Positions 24,303 through 33,697 of a stretch of 64,000 nt of DNA are shown in pieces. The notes under the pieces are model-generated. The model saw nothing but the letters and a program-made list of their open reading frames with translations. It made no database searches and was not told the origin of the DNA. A program made the position numbers and the translations under genes. Numbering within the stretch: the stretch's first letter is position 1; the number at the start of each line of letters is the position of its first letter. This DNA comes from Entomohabitans teleogrylli. Lineage in GTDB: Bacteria; Pseudomonadota; Gammaproteobacteria; Enterobacterales; Enterobacteriaceae. The stretch spans positions 234,089 to 298,088 of the forward strand of contig NZ_LLXO01000012.1 of assembly GCF_001484765.1 (NCBI RefSeq). Direction: 5' to 3'.

Positions 24303-25705
24303 TGGCCGCGCTCTGTTTTTATGATTCCCGCGGCCAGGCGGTGGTCGCCGGGGAGCTGATTAAAAGCGGCGGCGCTGGCAGCGTATACCATCTCGCCAGC
24401 TATCCGGGCGCCGTGGCGAAGATTTACCATCCGGGTCAGGACAAAGCCAGCTGTCAGCGTAAGGTCAGGGCGATGCTGGCGCTGGCGCCGGATATCGCGC
24501 CGGTGACGCTGGATGATCAGACCCAGGTGATGCAACTGGCCTGGCCGACGGACACGCTGCACAACGAACGCGGCGAGTTCATCGGCTTTATCATGCCGGA
24601 ACTGGACGTTAAGCGCAGTATTGAGCTGGAGTATATTCTGCAGCCGGGGCAGGCGCAGAGCGCCGGTATTGCGGATAGTCTGGGCGTAAAGGTCAGTCTG
24701 GCGATGAATCTGGCGTCGCTGGTGGCGGCAATCCATACCCGGCGCCACTATATTATTGATATGAAGCCCGTCAACCTGCGTTTTTACCGGGAGAGCCTGT
24801 ATGTAGCGCTGCTGGACTGTGACGGATTCAGCATTCAGGGGCAGGGAGAGCGTTTCCCGGCCGGGCAATTCACGCCGGAGTATCTGGCCCCGGAATTTCA
24901 GCAGTCCGGCAGCGTGCCGGGCAGCCAGGAGGAGCAACAGGATCGTTTCGCGCTGGCGGTGATCATTTTCCAGTTGCTGAACTTTGGCCTCCATCCCTAC
25001 AGCGGTCGGCCACTCAGCGGGCAACTACCTACCCATATTCCCGGGCGTATCGGCGCTGGCGCTTATGCCTATGGGCAGACCGCCAGCCAGTTGATTAAAC
25101 CGGCGCCCGCCAGCGGGCATAGCCAACTCCCCGCCGATGTGCGGCGCATGTTTGATCTGGCTTTTGGCCGCCATGCGCATCTGCGGCCTTCCGCGGCTCA
25201 GTGGGTACAGACGCTGCGCCCTTACGCCCTGCGTAATACGCGCAAAATCGTCGCCTGCCAGCGCGACGCAAAACACCAGCATTTCGCCGGCCAGGGTTGT
25301 GCACTTTGCGAGCGAGAGCGGCAACATAAAAAAGCGCTTCAGGCGCAGAAAAATACCGCCAGCGTACCTGCCGCGGCGCGTTCCGGCCCGCGGCGATCCG
25401 CTGGCCCGACGGTAGCGCCTCCTCGTCCCACAAGGCCACAGCCCCGGGCCGCTACGCCGCAGCCGGTGTCTCCGCCATGGTGGCTAACGCTGAAACAGCG
25501 GGTGCCGACAGTGGTCTGGCATACGCTGCTGGCACTGCTGGTTCCCCTTGCGATTGGCTGGCTGTGCGCACAGCCTGAAGAGTGGCAAGTGAAAAGCGTA
25601 ATGGGAAATTCCTGGCGGGAAGGTATGCAGTTTGTGGTGATAGCGGCGGCTGGCATCGCGGTGTTATACCGAACGCTAAGGGCGATTGTGCGGAGCGTAC
25701 CGTGA
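24302..25705 (+). CDS. Membrane-anchored Ser/Thr protein kinase (YegI-like)
   Basis: 467 residues. Kinase domain at about 10-300: glycine loop IKSGGAGSVYHL, catalytic Lys in GAVAKIYH, catalytic loop YIIDMKPVNLRF (D-x-K-P-x-N, His-Arg absent as often in this branch) and DFG-equivalent DCDGFSIQG. A Cys/His segment follows (IVACQRDAKHQHFAG, GCALCERER), probably a zinc ribbon. A Pro/Arg/Ala-rich linker near 355-395 leads to two membrane helices at the C-terminus (TLLALLVPLAIGWLCA and VVIAAAGIAVLYRTLRAIV). The kinase would thus face the cytoplasm, anchored to the inner membrane. Its stop codon overlaps the GTG start of the next gene (GTGA). Confidence 0.85.
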   Translation: MAALCFYDSRGQAVVAGELIKSGGAGSVYHLASYPGAVAKIYHPGQDKASCQRKVRAMLALAPDIAPVTLDDQTQVMQLAWPTDTLHNERGEFIGFIMPELDVKRSIELEYILQPGQAQSAGIADSLGVKVSLAMNLASLVAAIHTRRHYIIDMKPVNLRFYRESLYVALLDCDGFSIQGQGERFPAGQFTPEYLAPEFQQSGSVPGSQEEQQDRFALAVIIFQLLNFGLHPYSGRPLSGQLPTHIPGRIGAGAYAYGQTASQLIKPAPASGHSQLPADVRRMFDLAFGRHAHLRPSAAQWVQTLRPYALRNTRKIVACQRDAKHQHFAGQGCALCERERQHKKALQAQKNTASVPAAARSGPRRSAGPTVAPPRPTRPQPRAATPQPVSPPWWLTLKQRVPTVVWHTLLALLVPLAIGWLCAQPEEWQVKSVMGNSWREGMQFVVIAAAGIAVLYRTLRAIVRSVP

Positions 25706-28254
25706 CGGACAATACGCTGCCGATCGTCCTGTCGTTTTCCGTGATTTTGCTGCCGTTAGGCTGGATCTACATTAAGGCTCCTCACCTGAGAGTCGCGCTG
25801 ACGGTCGGTCTGGCGATTGTGGCGTTAGTAATGCCTGCGAGCGTTATCGGTATCTGGAAGGGGTTGATGCTGGCGACAGGTATGCTCTGGCCGTCGGCGC
25901 TGAATTTTCAACAGCGGAATTTTTTCTCCGGATTGTGGCTGAGCGGGCTGCTGTTTTGTGCGGCGCTGGGCTATGTCGCGGCGGCCGCCCGGCGACCCGC
26001 ATACGGGGCAGCGGCCGGATTATCTCTGGTGGCGATGGCGTTTCTTTCGTCGCTCAATATGCCGATTTCCGAACAGGAATCCCGTCGCCGGCTGGCGCAA
26101 AACCAGTTTGCAGCCTCCCCGGAGTGGAAGAAGTATCGCGCGGACAGCGCGGCGCTTTTTTCCTCGCTGGTCTCGTCGTCGCGTTTTCCGCCGCTGTTTT
26201 CTTCCTCGCCGCCTCCTGCTTTGCGGGAATCCTTTCAGGTTTTTTTCTGGTTCGGGGATTATTACCAGTTGCTGAAACTAAGCCGTGAGTTTCACGCTGC
26301 GTTTGTGCCTCACGCTATCGCTGCTGATGTGGAAAACACGGAGCAGATATGGCGCCAGGCGTTGCGTAATGCGCCAGTGGTTGATCCGCGCGCCGAAGCG
26401 CAGGCGGCCAGGGCGTTACAGGATGCGGCGGTCTGGATGGCGGATCGCGGCGATGTGCGCTTTGCCGCGGCGCTATTCGCATTAATCAGCGCCGATCCGG
26501 AGCAATGGCGCGCGGGGACATTGGTTGACGGTTTCGCCCGGGCGGCGCAGCTTAATCCGGAAAATCACGCGGCCTGGCTGGGATGGGCGCTGGCGAGCAC
26601 GTTATCGGTGCAACAGCAGTTAAATACCAGCAAGATTGATGACCCTATCCGGCAGATTATCCAGGCGCTGATGATTGCCGAAAAGTGGCCCGATACCCCC
26701 TCATCGCCGCTCCAGTTGCGGTTGCAGCAGTTTATTGAGCAACTACCGCGCGTACCACGAGAAAATTTCGCCATTTTGCGGGCGCGGGCACGAGTACAGC
26801 TCGATCGCCTGGAAAACCGGCTTTCGCGGCCAGAGGTAGTGGCGCAGGCAAACAGGGTATTGCTACTGAACCCGGTGGTTAACGCCGCGGAATCCGCAGC
26901 CACTAAATATCGCAAATATTCCCGGGATGATCAGGGGATTGGCCTGGCGGAATGGCCGGGTCGGGAGCAGCCCCTGACGACGATTCCCTGGCCTTATAGC
27001 GCTCCGGAAACGTCGGCGCGGCAGTGGCATTCGGTGCTGGTGTCTGTGGACGTATCTGCCTCCGGCGATCCTGTCGCCGCGGCGATTGAGCATAGTAGCG
27101 GCGTCGTGGCCTTTGAGCGCCAGGCGCTGGAAAGCGCCTGGGGTCACCGCTACCCGACGCGATCGCAGGGGCAGCGTTATCTGCTGCCGGCGTTGTTTAT
27201 CAGCCTGCCCGGGAGTCCTGGTGCCGATAGCGGGTTTAACGACAGTAAGCTCTGGGCTGAGCGACTGGCGCGGCGGGCGGCGCGGCGCGACCTCGCCGGG
27301 GCCAGGGCGCTGGGGAATGTATTAAGGTTGCTGGCAAGCCGTGCGACGCGCGGCAACAATCAGCAATCAGCGTTCAGCAGCGAGCTTTGGCAGTGGGAAA
27401 AGCAGCGGCTGGCGTTATCGTTGGGGGCAACGTCCATCTCGTCTGATGTGGAACGTGCGCAAATATCGCTGAAAACCCTGGAACCGTTGTTCACTCGTTA
27501 TCCAGGGCAGGCCAGGCTGTATCAGATTCGGGCTGAGCTATATAAGGATCTGTGGCGCGGGAAAAACGATCCCGAGGCTTTGCGCCAGGCTCGTGAAGAC
27601 GATTGGCGGGCGCTGGTTCTGGATTGCGATAATCCGCGGCACTGGATGGAACGGGGAGTGGAATGGATCGATAGCGATCCGGAGCTGGCCGTCGGCGCGC
27701 TGGTGTATGCCCGACATCTGCAAATGGCAAAGGGTGATAAGGGGCCGGGAGTGCTGGCGGTAACAGAGGTCGGCATCAGAGATCGCTTATTGCATGCAAA
27801 GCCGCGTGGTCCAGTCCTCCTGGCGCGATTACGCCATGATTTTCCGGAGATCCTGGGGACCGGGGAACCCGGGAAGTCTCAGCCCGCGCTGTCGCAGCCG
27901 TTACCGCTATTACCCAGCCAGCAGCCTCGTCAGGCGGCCTATTACTGGCCGGATGCCCGGGGTCAGGTGGTCGTGGACTGGCAGCAGGCCGGTATTACCA
28001 CCCCTCATTTACCGGTATTCCCGAGAACAATGCCGGATATTGTCGGCAGCGGCAGTAAAACGGTGACGTTGCGCATTGATGTGGATCGCCACGGCGCGCC
28101 ATACCTGGTGATGGTGGCGCGCAGCAGCGGCGTGCGCGAATACGATGAGGTCGCGCAGGCCCAGGCCTGGCGCTGGCGCTTCACCCCCCAGGCCAGTGAG
28201 CGGCCAGTCGACGTCCCGGTTAGTTTCCGCTGGCCAGTCAGGGCGGCACAATGA
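25702..28254 (+). CDS. Large membrane protein with two TonB-C-like domains, paralog 1
   Basis: 850 residues from a GTG at 25702 that overlaps the kinase stop (GTGA); a longer frame from 25582 runs inside the kinase gene and is rejected. Four hydrophobic segments lie in the first 120 residues. A long helical, TPR-like region follows. A first TonB-C-like domain lies at about 440-505 (VSVDVSASGDPVAAAIEHSS, then GVVAFERQALESAW). More TPR-like sequence follows (AWLGWALASTL; WMERGVEWIDSDPELAVGAL), and a second TonB-C-like domain at about 785-848 (LRIDVDRHGAPYLVMVARSS, then WRWRFTP). No function is known. It resembles the next gene product throughout. Confidence 0.8.
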   Translation: MTDNTLPIVLSFSVILLPLGWIYIKAPHLRVALTVGLAIVALVMPASVIGIWKGLMLATGMLWPSALNFQQRNFFSGLWLSGLLFCAALGYVAAAARRPAYGAAAGLSLVAMAFLSSLNMPISEQESRRRLAQNQFAASPEWKKYRADSAALFSSLVSSSRFPPLFSSSPPPALRESFQVFFWFGDYYQLLKLSREFHAAFVPHAIAADVENTEQIWRQALRNAPVVDPRAEAQAARALQDAAVWMADRGDVRFAAALFALISADPEQWRAGTLVDGFARAAQLNPENHAAWLGWALASTLSVQQQLNTSKIDDPIRQIIQALMIAEKWPDTPSSPLQLRLQQFIEQLPRVPRENFAILRARARVQLDRLENRLSRPEVVAQANRVLLLNPVVNAAESAATKYRKYSRDDQGIGLAEWPGREQPLTTIPWPYSAPETSARQWHSVLVSVDVSASGDPVAAAIEHSSGVVAFERQALESAWGHRYPTRSQGQRYLLPALFISLPGSPGADSGFNDSKLWAERLARRAARRDLAGARALGNVLRLLASRATRGNNQQSAFSSELWQWEKQRLALSLGATSISSDVERAQISLKTLEPLFTRYPGQARLYQIRAELYKDLWRGKNDPEALRQAREDDWRALVLDCDNPRHWMERGVEWIDSDPELAVGALVYARHLQMAKGDKGPGVLAVTEVGIRDRLLHAKPRGPVLLARLRHDFPEILGTGEPGKSQPALSQPLPLLPSQQPRQAAYYWPDARGQVVVDWQQAGITTPHLPVFPRTMPDIVGSGSKTVTLRIDVDRHGAPYLVMVARSSGVREYDEVAQAQAWRWRFTPQASERPVDVPVSFRWPVRAAQ

Positions 28255-28297
28255 GCTTGCCGTTAGGTCCTGCCAGACCGATGGAGATAAGACGCGC

Positions 28298-30802
28298 ATG
28301 AGTGTGTTCTGGATCTCTGTCATTACAATCGGCTTATTTTTCTGGGGCTGTGTTTATCCGCCGGCTTTTATGTATGCCGTACTGGCAGTGGTTTTCGGTT
28401 TGCTGCTCCCCGGGCCGTGCGTCAGATTGTGGGAGTTAATGCTGGCGATACCGAACCTGATGTGGCCGGAGGTGATGAGCTATCAGGCGCGCCATTTTTT
28501 GTCCGGGATGTGGCTGACCGGGCTCTTGTTTACTGGCGCATTATTGTATGTGGCGGCTACCCGCAATGTCGTGTACCTGGCGTCCGCGCTGGTGGTACTC
28601 CTTTCCTTGGTGGCGATCAGCGTGATTTCGGTGCCTTCTGAACAGCGGATTCAGCATCTGCTGGCAGAAAAACGGCGCACCGACAGTTGGCTGAACAACT
28701 ACATCGCACTCAGTGAATCGCTCTTCTCTGACATTCTCAGTCTGCCGTATTCTGCGCCTTCTCAGGGGCATGTCACGGGATTTGAACATTACGATACGCT
28801 GGTGAAGGTAAACCAAAACTTCCGCCGTGGTTTTATTCCGGGTTATCTCAAAAGAGACGTCCGTATCGCGGAAGAGCTTCATCAACGCGTCAATTTCAAA
28901 TATCTGGATGCGCAGCTCGCCCGGCAACTGGCCGATGCGGTAAAACCGCTGGCGGATCGCGGCGATCTGCTGTTGACCTCTGCCGCGCTGAACCTGATGA
29001 CCGCTCCCGCGAAAACCTGGCATCAGATGTCGCTGGCGGATGACTTTGCCGTTGCGGCCCAGCGCGAGCCGCAGAATGCCGGCGCGTGGCTGGGCTGGGG
29101 TATCGCCCGGACCCTGGCCTTTGAGCGGAAACTGACGGCGCAGGAAAAAGAGCGACACGTTAACCCGGCGCAGCAGGTGATTCGGGCGTTTATGGTCGCT
29201 CATAAAAAGCATATTGAAACGAAGAGCATTGATGATCTTTCCAGTGAACTGCGGGGGTTTATCTATCGGGTGAACTCAGATAACCCGGCGCTATTTCACG
29301 CCTTGTACACCCTGATGGCCAGAGCAAGCGTTCAGATTGATCGCCTGAACAATAGAGTATTACCTACGGAAACGGTGGTGAAAGCCAATGCGCCTTTATT
29401 CCGGACACCGTTAAAAAACAGCACTGATCTGGTACGCAATGGGCGGTTTATTCCGCTGGCGGGGGCTGATTCACCGTATCCCGGTATCGCATTTGCCGAC
29501 TGGCCGGGCAGCGGTGCGCAGATTCGCTGGCCGATGCTGGAAAGCCCACCGCCGACGCAGGCGACAGCGCTAGTGTCGATTGATGCCTCTGCCGGAGGAG
29601 AGCCCCAGGTTGTCACCATTGAGCAGAGCAGTGGGGTACAGGCGTTTGATGATATGGCGCTTTACCATGCCGGCTGGCATACCTTTCCGGTGAGCGAACA
29701 GGCGCGGCGTTACCTTTTGCCGGTGACATATATCAGCCTGCCGCAAACGGTACGCCTGAGCGATATCCAGCACTGGATGCTGCGCCTGGCGCGCCAGGCG
29801 GCGCGTCATGATACCGCCGGATATTACCAGTCGGTGGCGGTTGTACAGGAATTACATCGTCGGCAGGCGGCGGGAAAACCGGACGATCCGCGGGTTCGAC
29901 AGGAGTGGCGGGCGTATGAAACCCAGGCCGCCCGGGAAAAAGATCCGGCGCGCCGACACATGCTGCTGATGCAGGGGCTGGCGCGTTATAGCGCCCGCTA
30001 TCCGGATCAGGGATGGCTGTCGACCCTCAGCGCTCAGCAGCAGCTTACGCGCTGGAAGCCAGGCAACTACGATACGCTCTTCAACGCTGTGCGCCCGGCA
30101 TTTTCTGTCGCGATATCGCGAAACCCGCAGGACAGCGAAGCATGGCTGGGATGGGGAGCCAGTTGGCTGAACGACGATCCGGAAGTGACCGTCGGCGCGC
30201 TGATTCATGGGATATCGCTGATGCGTCAGCATCCGCCGCAAGGCAGCGCGACGGTGATATGGCAACGCATCCAGCCTCTGATGTTGATGGACCTGTTACG
30301 CTGGCGAATCATACTGGCCCGGACCATTACTGATTATCCTGAATTCCTCGTTGATGGGCAGAAAAACGTGCCGGCACTACCGCCTGAGTCGCTGCTGGCC
30401 GTCCAGGAGCATGGTAAGCGACAGGCGCTGGCCCGTCAGCCGTTGTCGCCGCTGTCGGCCAGGGAAAGCGACTACCCCCATCCGCCAGCGCCCGATATTC
30501 CAGCAGATGGGCGCGGCAGGGTTGATGTCGAGCGGCAACAAATGTTCGGCCTGAGCGACGCGCCGCTGCCGGCGTTTCCGCAGGTGATCCCCGATCGTCT
30601 GATCGGCAATGATCGTGAAATCGTCAAACTGGCCATTGATGTCGGCAAAGATGGGCGCCCGGTGATGGTGATGGTCCGGAGCAGTAGCGGCGTACCTGAC
30701 TGGGATGCTGCGGCGCTGGTCAGCGCTTACCGCTGGCGTTTTACGCCGCGGGAAGCCCCCTGGCGCGTTGAAATACCGGTGGTATTTTACTGGCGGGAAT
30801 GA
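28298..30802 (+). CDS. Large membrane protein with two TonB-C-like domains, paralog 2
   Basis: 834 residues from the ATG at 28298 (MSVFWISVITIGLFFWGCVY), 43 bp after paralog 1; an in-frame extension into the upstream gene is rejected. Layout matches paralog 1: four hydrophobic segments in the first 115 residues, a helical middle with TPR-like repeats (AWLGWGIARTL; SEAWLGWGASWLNDDPEVTV), and TonB-C-like domains at about 421-482 (LVSIDASAGGEPQVVTIEQS) and 773-833 (LAIDVGKDGRPVMVMVRSSS). N-terminal blocks are clearly related (SGLWLSGLLF against SGMWLTGLLF). A tandem duplication that has since diverged is the likely origin. Function unknown; possibly the targets of the kinase/phosphatase pair. 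Confidence 0.8.
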   Translation: MSVFWISVITIGLFFWGCVYPPAFMYAVLAVVFGLLLPGPCVRLWELMLAIPNLMWPEVMSYQARHFLSGMWLTGLLFTGALLYVAATRNVVYLASALVVLLSLVAISVISVPSEQRIQHLLAEKRRTDSWLNNYIALSESLFSDILSLPYSAPSQGHVTGFEHYDTLVKVNQNFRRGFIPGYLKRDVRIAEELHQRVNFKYLDAQLARQLADAVKPLADRGDLLLTSAALNLMTAPAKTWHQMSLADDFAVAAQREPQNAGAWLGWGIARTLAFERKLTAQEKERHVNPAQQVIRAFMVAHKKHIETKSIDDLSSELRGFIYRVNSDNPALFHALYTLMARASVQIDRLNNRVLPTETVVKANAPLFRTPLKNSTDLVRNGRFIPLAGADSPYPGIAFADWPGSGAQIRWPMLESPPPTQATALVSIDASAGGEPQVVTIEQSSGVQAFDDMALYHAGWHTFPVSEQARRYLLPVTYISLPQTVRLSDIQHWMLRLARQAARHDTAGYYQSVAVVQELHRRQAAGKPDDPRVRQEWRAYETQAAREKDPARRHMLLMQGLARYSARYPDQGWLSTLSAQQQLTRWKPGNYDTLFNAVRPAFSVAISRNPQDSEAWLGWGASWLNDDPEVTVGALIHGISLMRQHPPQGSATVIWQRIQPLMLMDLLRWRIILARTITDYPEFLVDGQKNVPALPPESLLAVQEHGKRQALARQPLSPLSARESDYPHPPAPDIPADGRGRVDVERQQMFGLSDAPLPAFPQVIPDRLIGNDREIVKLAIDVGKDGRPVMVMVRSSSGVPDWDAAALVSAYRWRFTPREAPWRVEIPVVFYWRE

Positions 30803-30821
30803 GGTGGGTGAGTCAGGAACA

Positions 30822-30844
30822 GGGCCGCAGCGGTTCTGCGGCCC
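30822..30844. terminator. Hairpin between convergent genes
   Basis: Perfect 9-bp arms GGGCCGCAG and CTGCGGCCC around CGGTT, between the last gene of the five-gene operon and ridA, which converge. There is no T-run on either side, so termination is plausible but not certain. Confidence 0.45.
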
Positions 30845-30851
30845 GACAGGA

Positions 30852-31238
30852 TCAGCGGCGAACCGCGATAGCTTCGATCTCGATTTTCACGTCTTTCGGC
30901 AGACGGGCCACTTCCACGCACGAACGCGCCGGGAAGGGGGCGCTGTGCTCGGTGAAGAAGGCCTCATAGGCCGCGTTCACCGTGGCGAAATCATTCAGGT
31001 CTTTAACGAAAACGGTCGTTTTGACGATATCGCCCACTTTCAGGCCGGCCGCTTCAACAATCGCTCTGACATTTTCCAGCGACTGGCGCGCCTGGGCCGC
31101 TACGTCTTCCGCGACGCTACCGGTTTGCGGGTCCACCGGGATCTGGCCGGAGGTGATAATCATATTGCCAAGGTCGACGCCCTGAACGTAAGGACCAATA
31201 GCCGCCGGGGCCTTTTCCGTACTGATGATGCCGGACAT
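30852..31238 (-). CDS. ridA: Enamine/imine deaminase RidA
   Basis: 128 residues, the full length of the YjgF/YER057c/UK114 family. It hydrolyses reactive 2-aminoacrylate and related imines released by PLP enzymes, protecting other PLP enzymes from damage. The catalytic Arg is in VEVARLPKDVKIEIEAIAV, and the substrate pocket includes the GPYVQGVDLGNMIITSGQIP region, quoted here in part (MIITSGQIPVDP). It is a cytoplasmic trimer. It is downstream of pyrI on the same strand, as in E. coli. AGGAGAACAC precedes the ATG. Confidence 0.96.
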   Translation of the reverse strand: MSGIISTEKAPAAIGPYVQGVDLGNMIITSGQIPVDPQTGSVAEDVAAQARQSLENVRAIVEAAGLKVGDIVKTTVFVKDLNDFATVNAAYEAFFTEHSAPFPARSCVEVARLPKDVKIEIEAIAVRR

Positions 31239-31317
31239 GTGTTCTCCTGAAATCGTTGACCACGATAGATTAAGTTATCCACCCACGATCCGGGTGGAAT
31301 AACCTATTTACCAGACA

Positions 31318-31779
31318 TCATCCGGCCAGCACAACCTGATGCGCAAACTCTTTCTCACAATATTTGCATTTCAGCGTAATGTTTCCGGCATTGCTCTTCA
31401 CGGCAAAGCAGGAGTCCACCGGCTCGGCGCGGCTGATGCAGTTGCTGTTCGGGCAGATCAGCACTTTTTCAATGCGCTCCGGCAGGCTGGGGCGGCTTTT
31501 ACCGACCACATCGTAATTATCGATGCGGTTGACGGTGGCGTGGGGGGCGTACAGCGCCAGTTGATTGACCTGCTCATCGGTGAGGAAGGTGTTCTCAATT
31601 TTGATCAAGTCCTTGCGCCCCATCTCGCCGGAAGGTAGGTTCAGACCGATGGTAATGCGCTGGTCGGTTTGCGTCAGGGCGAACAGCGACAGCAGCTTAA
31701 AGCCGACCTGAGCCGGGATATGGTCGATGACCGTTCCGCATTTAATGGCTTCAACCTGTAATTTGTTATCGTGTGTCAT
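31318..31779 (-). CDS. pyrI: Aspartate carbamoyltransferase regulatory subunit PyrI
   Basis: 153 residues, as in E. coli. It binds ATP, CTP and UTP to set the activity of the PyrB catalytic trimers. The N-terminal allosteric domain contains [22 protein letters not shown] residues ([19 protein letters not shown]). The zinc that holds the interface sits in the four Cys of CPNSNC and CKYCEKEF near the C-terminus. It starts 13 bp after pyrB and is translated from the same mRNA. Confidence 0.97.
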   Translation of the reverse strand: MTHDNKLQVEAIKCGTVIDHIPAQVGFKLLSLFALTQTDQRITIGLNLPSGEMGRKDLIKIENTFLTDEQVNQLALYAPHATVNRIDNYDVVGKSRPSLPERIEKVLICPNSNCISRAEPVDSCFAVKSNAGNITLKCKYCEKEFAHQVVLAG

Positions 31780-31792
31780 GTCAGAGTCTCCC

Positions 31793-32728
31793 TTACAGAG
31801 CTAAATCGCGGTTCAGAACCAGGGCCAGCAGCGCCTGACGGGCAAAAATACCGTTGCCTGCCTGCTGGAAATACCAGGCGTGCGGCGTTTTATCCACATC
31901 AATGGTGATCTCATCGATTCGCGGCAGCGGATGCAGGACTTTCATGTCCGGGCGCGCCCCTTCGAGATCGGCGGCGCGCAGAATGAACTGCGCCTTGACG
32001 TTGGCGTATTCGGACGGGTCGAGGCGCTCTTTCTGCACCCGGGTCATGTACAGAATATCCAGTTGCGGCACCACCTCTTCGATAGTGCTGTGCAGGCTCC
32101 AGGCAATGCCTTTTTCAGTGAGCATATCGAGAATGTACTGCGGCATGGCCAGCGCATCCGGGGCGATGAAGAAGAAGCGGTTACCGTTGAATTTGGCCAG
32201 CGCCTGGGTCAGGGAGTGTACGGTGCGGCCATATTTCAGATCCCCCACCATGGCGATATTGACGTTTTCCAGCCGCCCCTGAGTTTCCTGAATAGTAAAC
32301 AGGTCGAGCAGCGTTTGAGTCGGGTGCTGGTTGGAGCCATCACCGGCGTTGACCACCGGAATACCGCCGGAAAACTCCGTGGCCAGCCGCGCGGCGCCTT
32401 CCTGAGGGTGGCGCATGACAATCGCGTCCACATAGGTGCTGATCACCGAAATGGTATCGGCGAGGGTTTCGCCTTTTTTGCCCAGCGACGTGTTGCTGCT
32501 GTCGGAAAAACCGACCACCGACGCGCCCAGGCGATGAATTGAGGTCTCAAACGACAGCCGGGTGCGGGTGGAGGCTTCAAAGAAGCAACTGGCGATCACC
32601 TTGTGCCTGAGCAGCTCCGGCTGCGGATTGGCTTTCAGTTTTGCGGCCGTCTCCAGTACCAGTTCAAGCTCATCGCGGTTGAGATCGTTGATGGAAATTA
32701 TGTGTTTCTGATAGAGCGGATTGGCCAT
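31793..32728 (-). CDS. pyrB: Aspartate carbamoyltransferase catalytic subunit PyrB
   Basis: 311 residues, the E. coli length. It makes N-carbamoyl-L-aspartate, the first committed step of pyrimidine synthesis. The carbamoyl-phosphate loop is present as [18 protein letters not shown], the HPTQ motif as [18 protein letters not shown], and the aspartate-binding PLPRIDEI near the C-terminus. The 80s loop ([12 protein letters not shown]) is conserved. It lies 54 bp after the pyrL leader peptide and is controlled by UTP-sensitive attenuation there. Confidence 0.97.
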   Translation of the reverse strand: MANPLYQKHIISINDLNRDELELVLETAAKLKANPQPELLRHKVIASCFFEASTRTRLSFETSIHRLGASVVGFSDSSNTSLGKKGETLADTISVISTYVDAIVMRHPQEGAARLATEFSGGIPVVNAGDGSNQHPTQTLLDLFTIQETQGRLENVNIAMVGDLKYGRTVHSLTQALAKFNGNRFFFIAPDALAMPQYILDMLTEKGIAWSLHSTIEEVVPQLDILYMTRVQKERLDPSEYANVKAQFILRAADLEGARPDMKVLHPLPRIDEITIDVDKTPHAWYFQQAGNGIFARQALLALVLNRDLAL

Positions 32729-32768
32729 GGGTATCTCCTTTATCGCATCACACCGGGCGATCGCTGGG

Positions 32769-32796
32769 CAAAAAAAAGCCCCTCAACGAGGGGCTT
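32769..32796 (-). terminator. pyrBI attenuator
   Basis: Read on the minus strand: AAGCCCCTC, a 3-nt loop, GAGGGGCTT, then a run of T. It overlaps the end of pyrL. When UTP is low, RNA polymerase pauses in the U-rich leader, a ribosome on pyrL catches up and prevents this hairpin from forming. Confidence 0.9.
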
Positions 32797-32890
32797 GTGA
32801 AATACGGTATAGCAACGGGAAGAAGAACGGCGCCGCCGCGCCTGCATTCAGGCGGCGAGGGGTGATGAATTGTTCAACACACAGAACCAT
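32783..32890 (-). CDS. pyrL: pyrBI leader peptide PyrL
   Basis: 35-residue leader starting MVLCVEQFITPRRL and ending PFFFPLLYRISQAPR; E. coli PyrL is 44 residues and shares the MVQCV-F--PRLK start and the PFFFPL core. The run of Phe/Leu codons gives a U-rich mRNA at which polymerase pauses when UTP is scarce. The stop codon lies inside the attenuator stem, as needed for the coupling mechanism. GGGAGG precedes the ATG (CGGGAGGAAGC). Confidence 0.88.
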   Translation of the reverse strand: MVLCVEQFITPRRLNAGAAAPFFFPLLYRISQAPR

Positions 32891-32914
32891 GCTTCCTCCC
32901 GGCAAATTGTCGGG

Positions 32915-32942
32915 CATTATACGCGCCTGAAATCGCATATCA
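32915..32942 (-). promoter_or_regulatory. Promoter of pyrLBI
   Basis: On the minus strand TTGATA (32942-32937), 16 bp, TATAAT (32920-32915). The -10 is a perfect match, and transcription would start just before pyrL. Confidence 0.8.
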
Positions 32943-33126
32943 AGCCCACTAATCCACATTTTTGCCAGGGTAATCGGTTGCTTTGCATAGTCAGTCACAA
33001 TCAGCCATTTTTTATGCCGCGAGGATTTGCGCTGTGATGGCCGGTTAGCGCAGGCGCACAGGGGGAACAAGGGTGAAATATGCGCCACGACAGGTTTTGG
33101 TTAAATAGCACTGGTATGGTAGATGA

Positions 33127-33630
<504 letters not shown>

Positions 33631-33649
33631 CGCCACGCATAATTTGACG

Positions 33650-33680
33650 AAGGCCAGGGCATGGTGCGCTGGCCTTTTAT
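33650..33680. terminator. Terminator between yjgK and argI
   Basis: Arms AAGGCCAG and CTGGCCTT with an 11-nt loop, followed by TTATTT on the plus strand. It serves yjgK and perhaps also the convergent argI. Confidence 0.7.
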
Positions 33681-33697
33681 TTCTGGCTGGTGGATGG

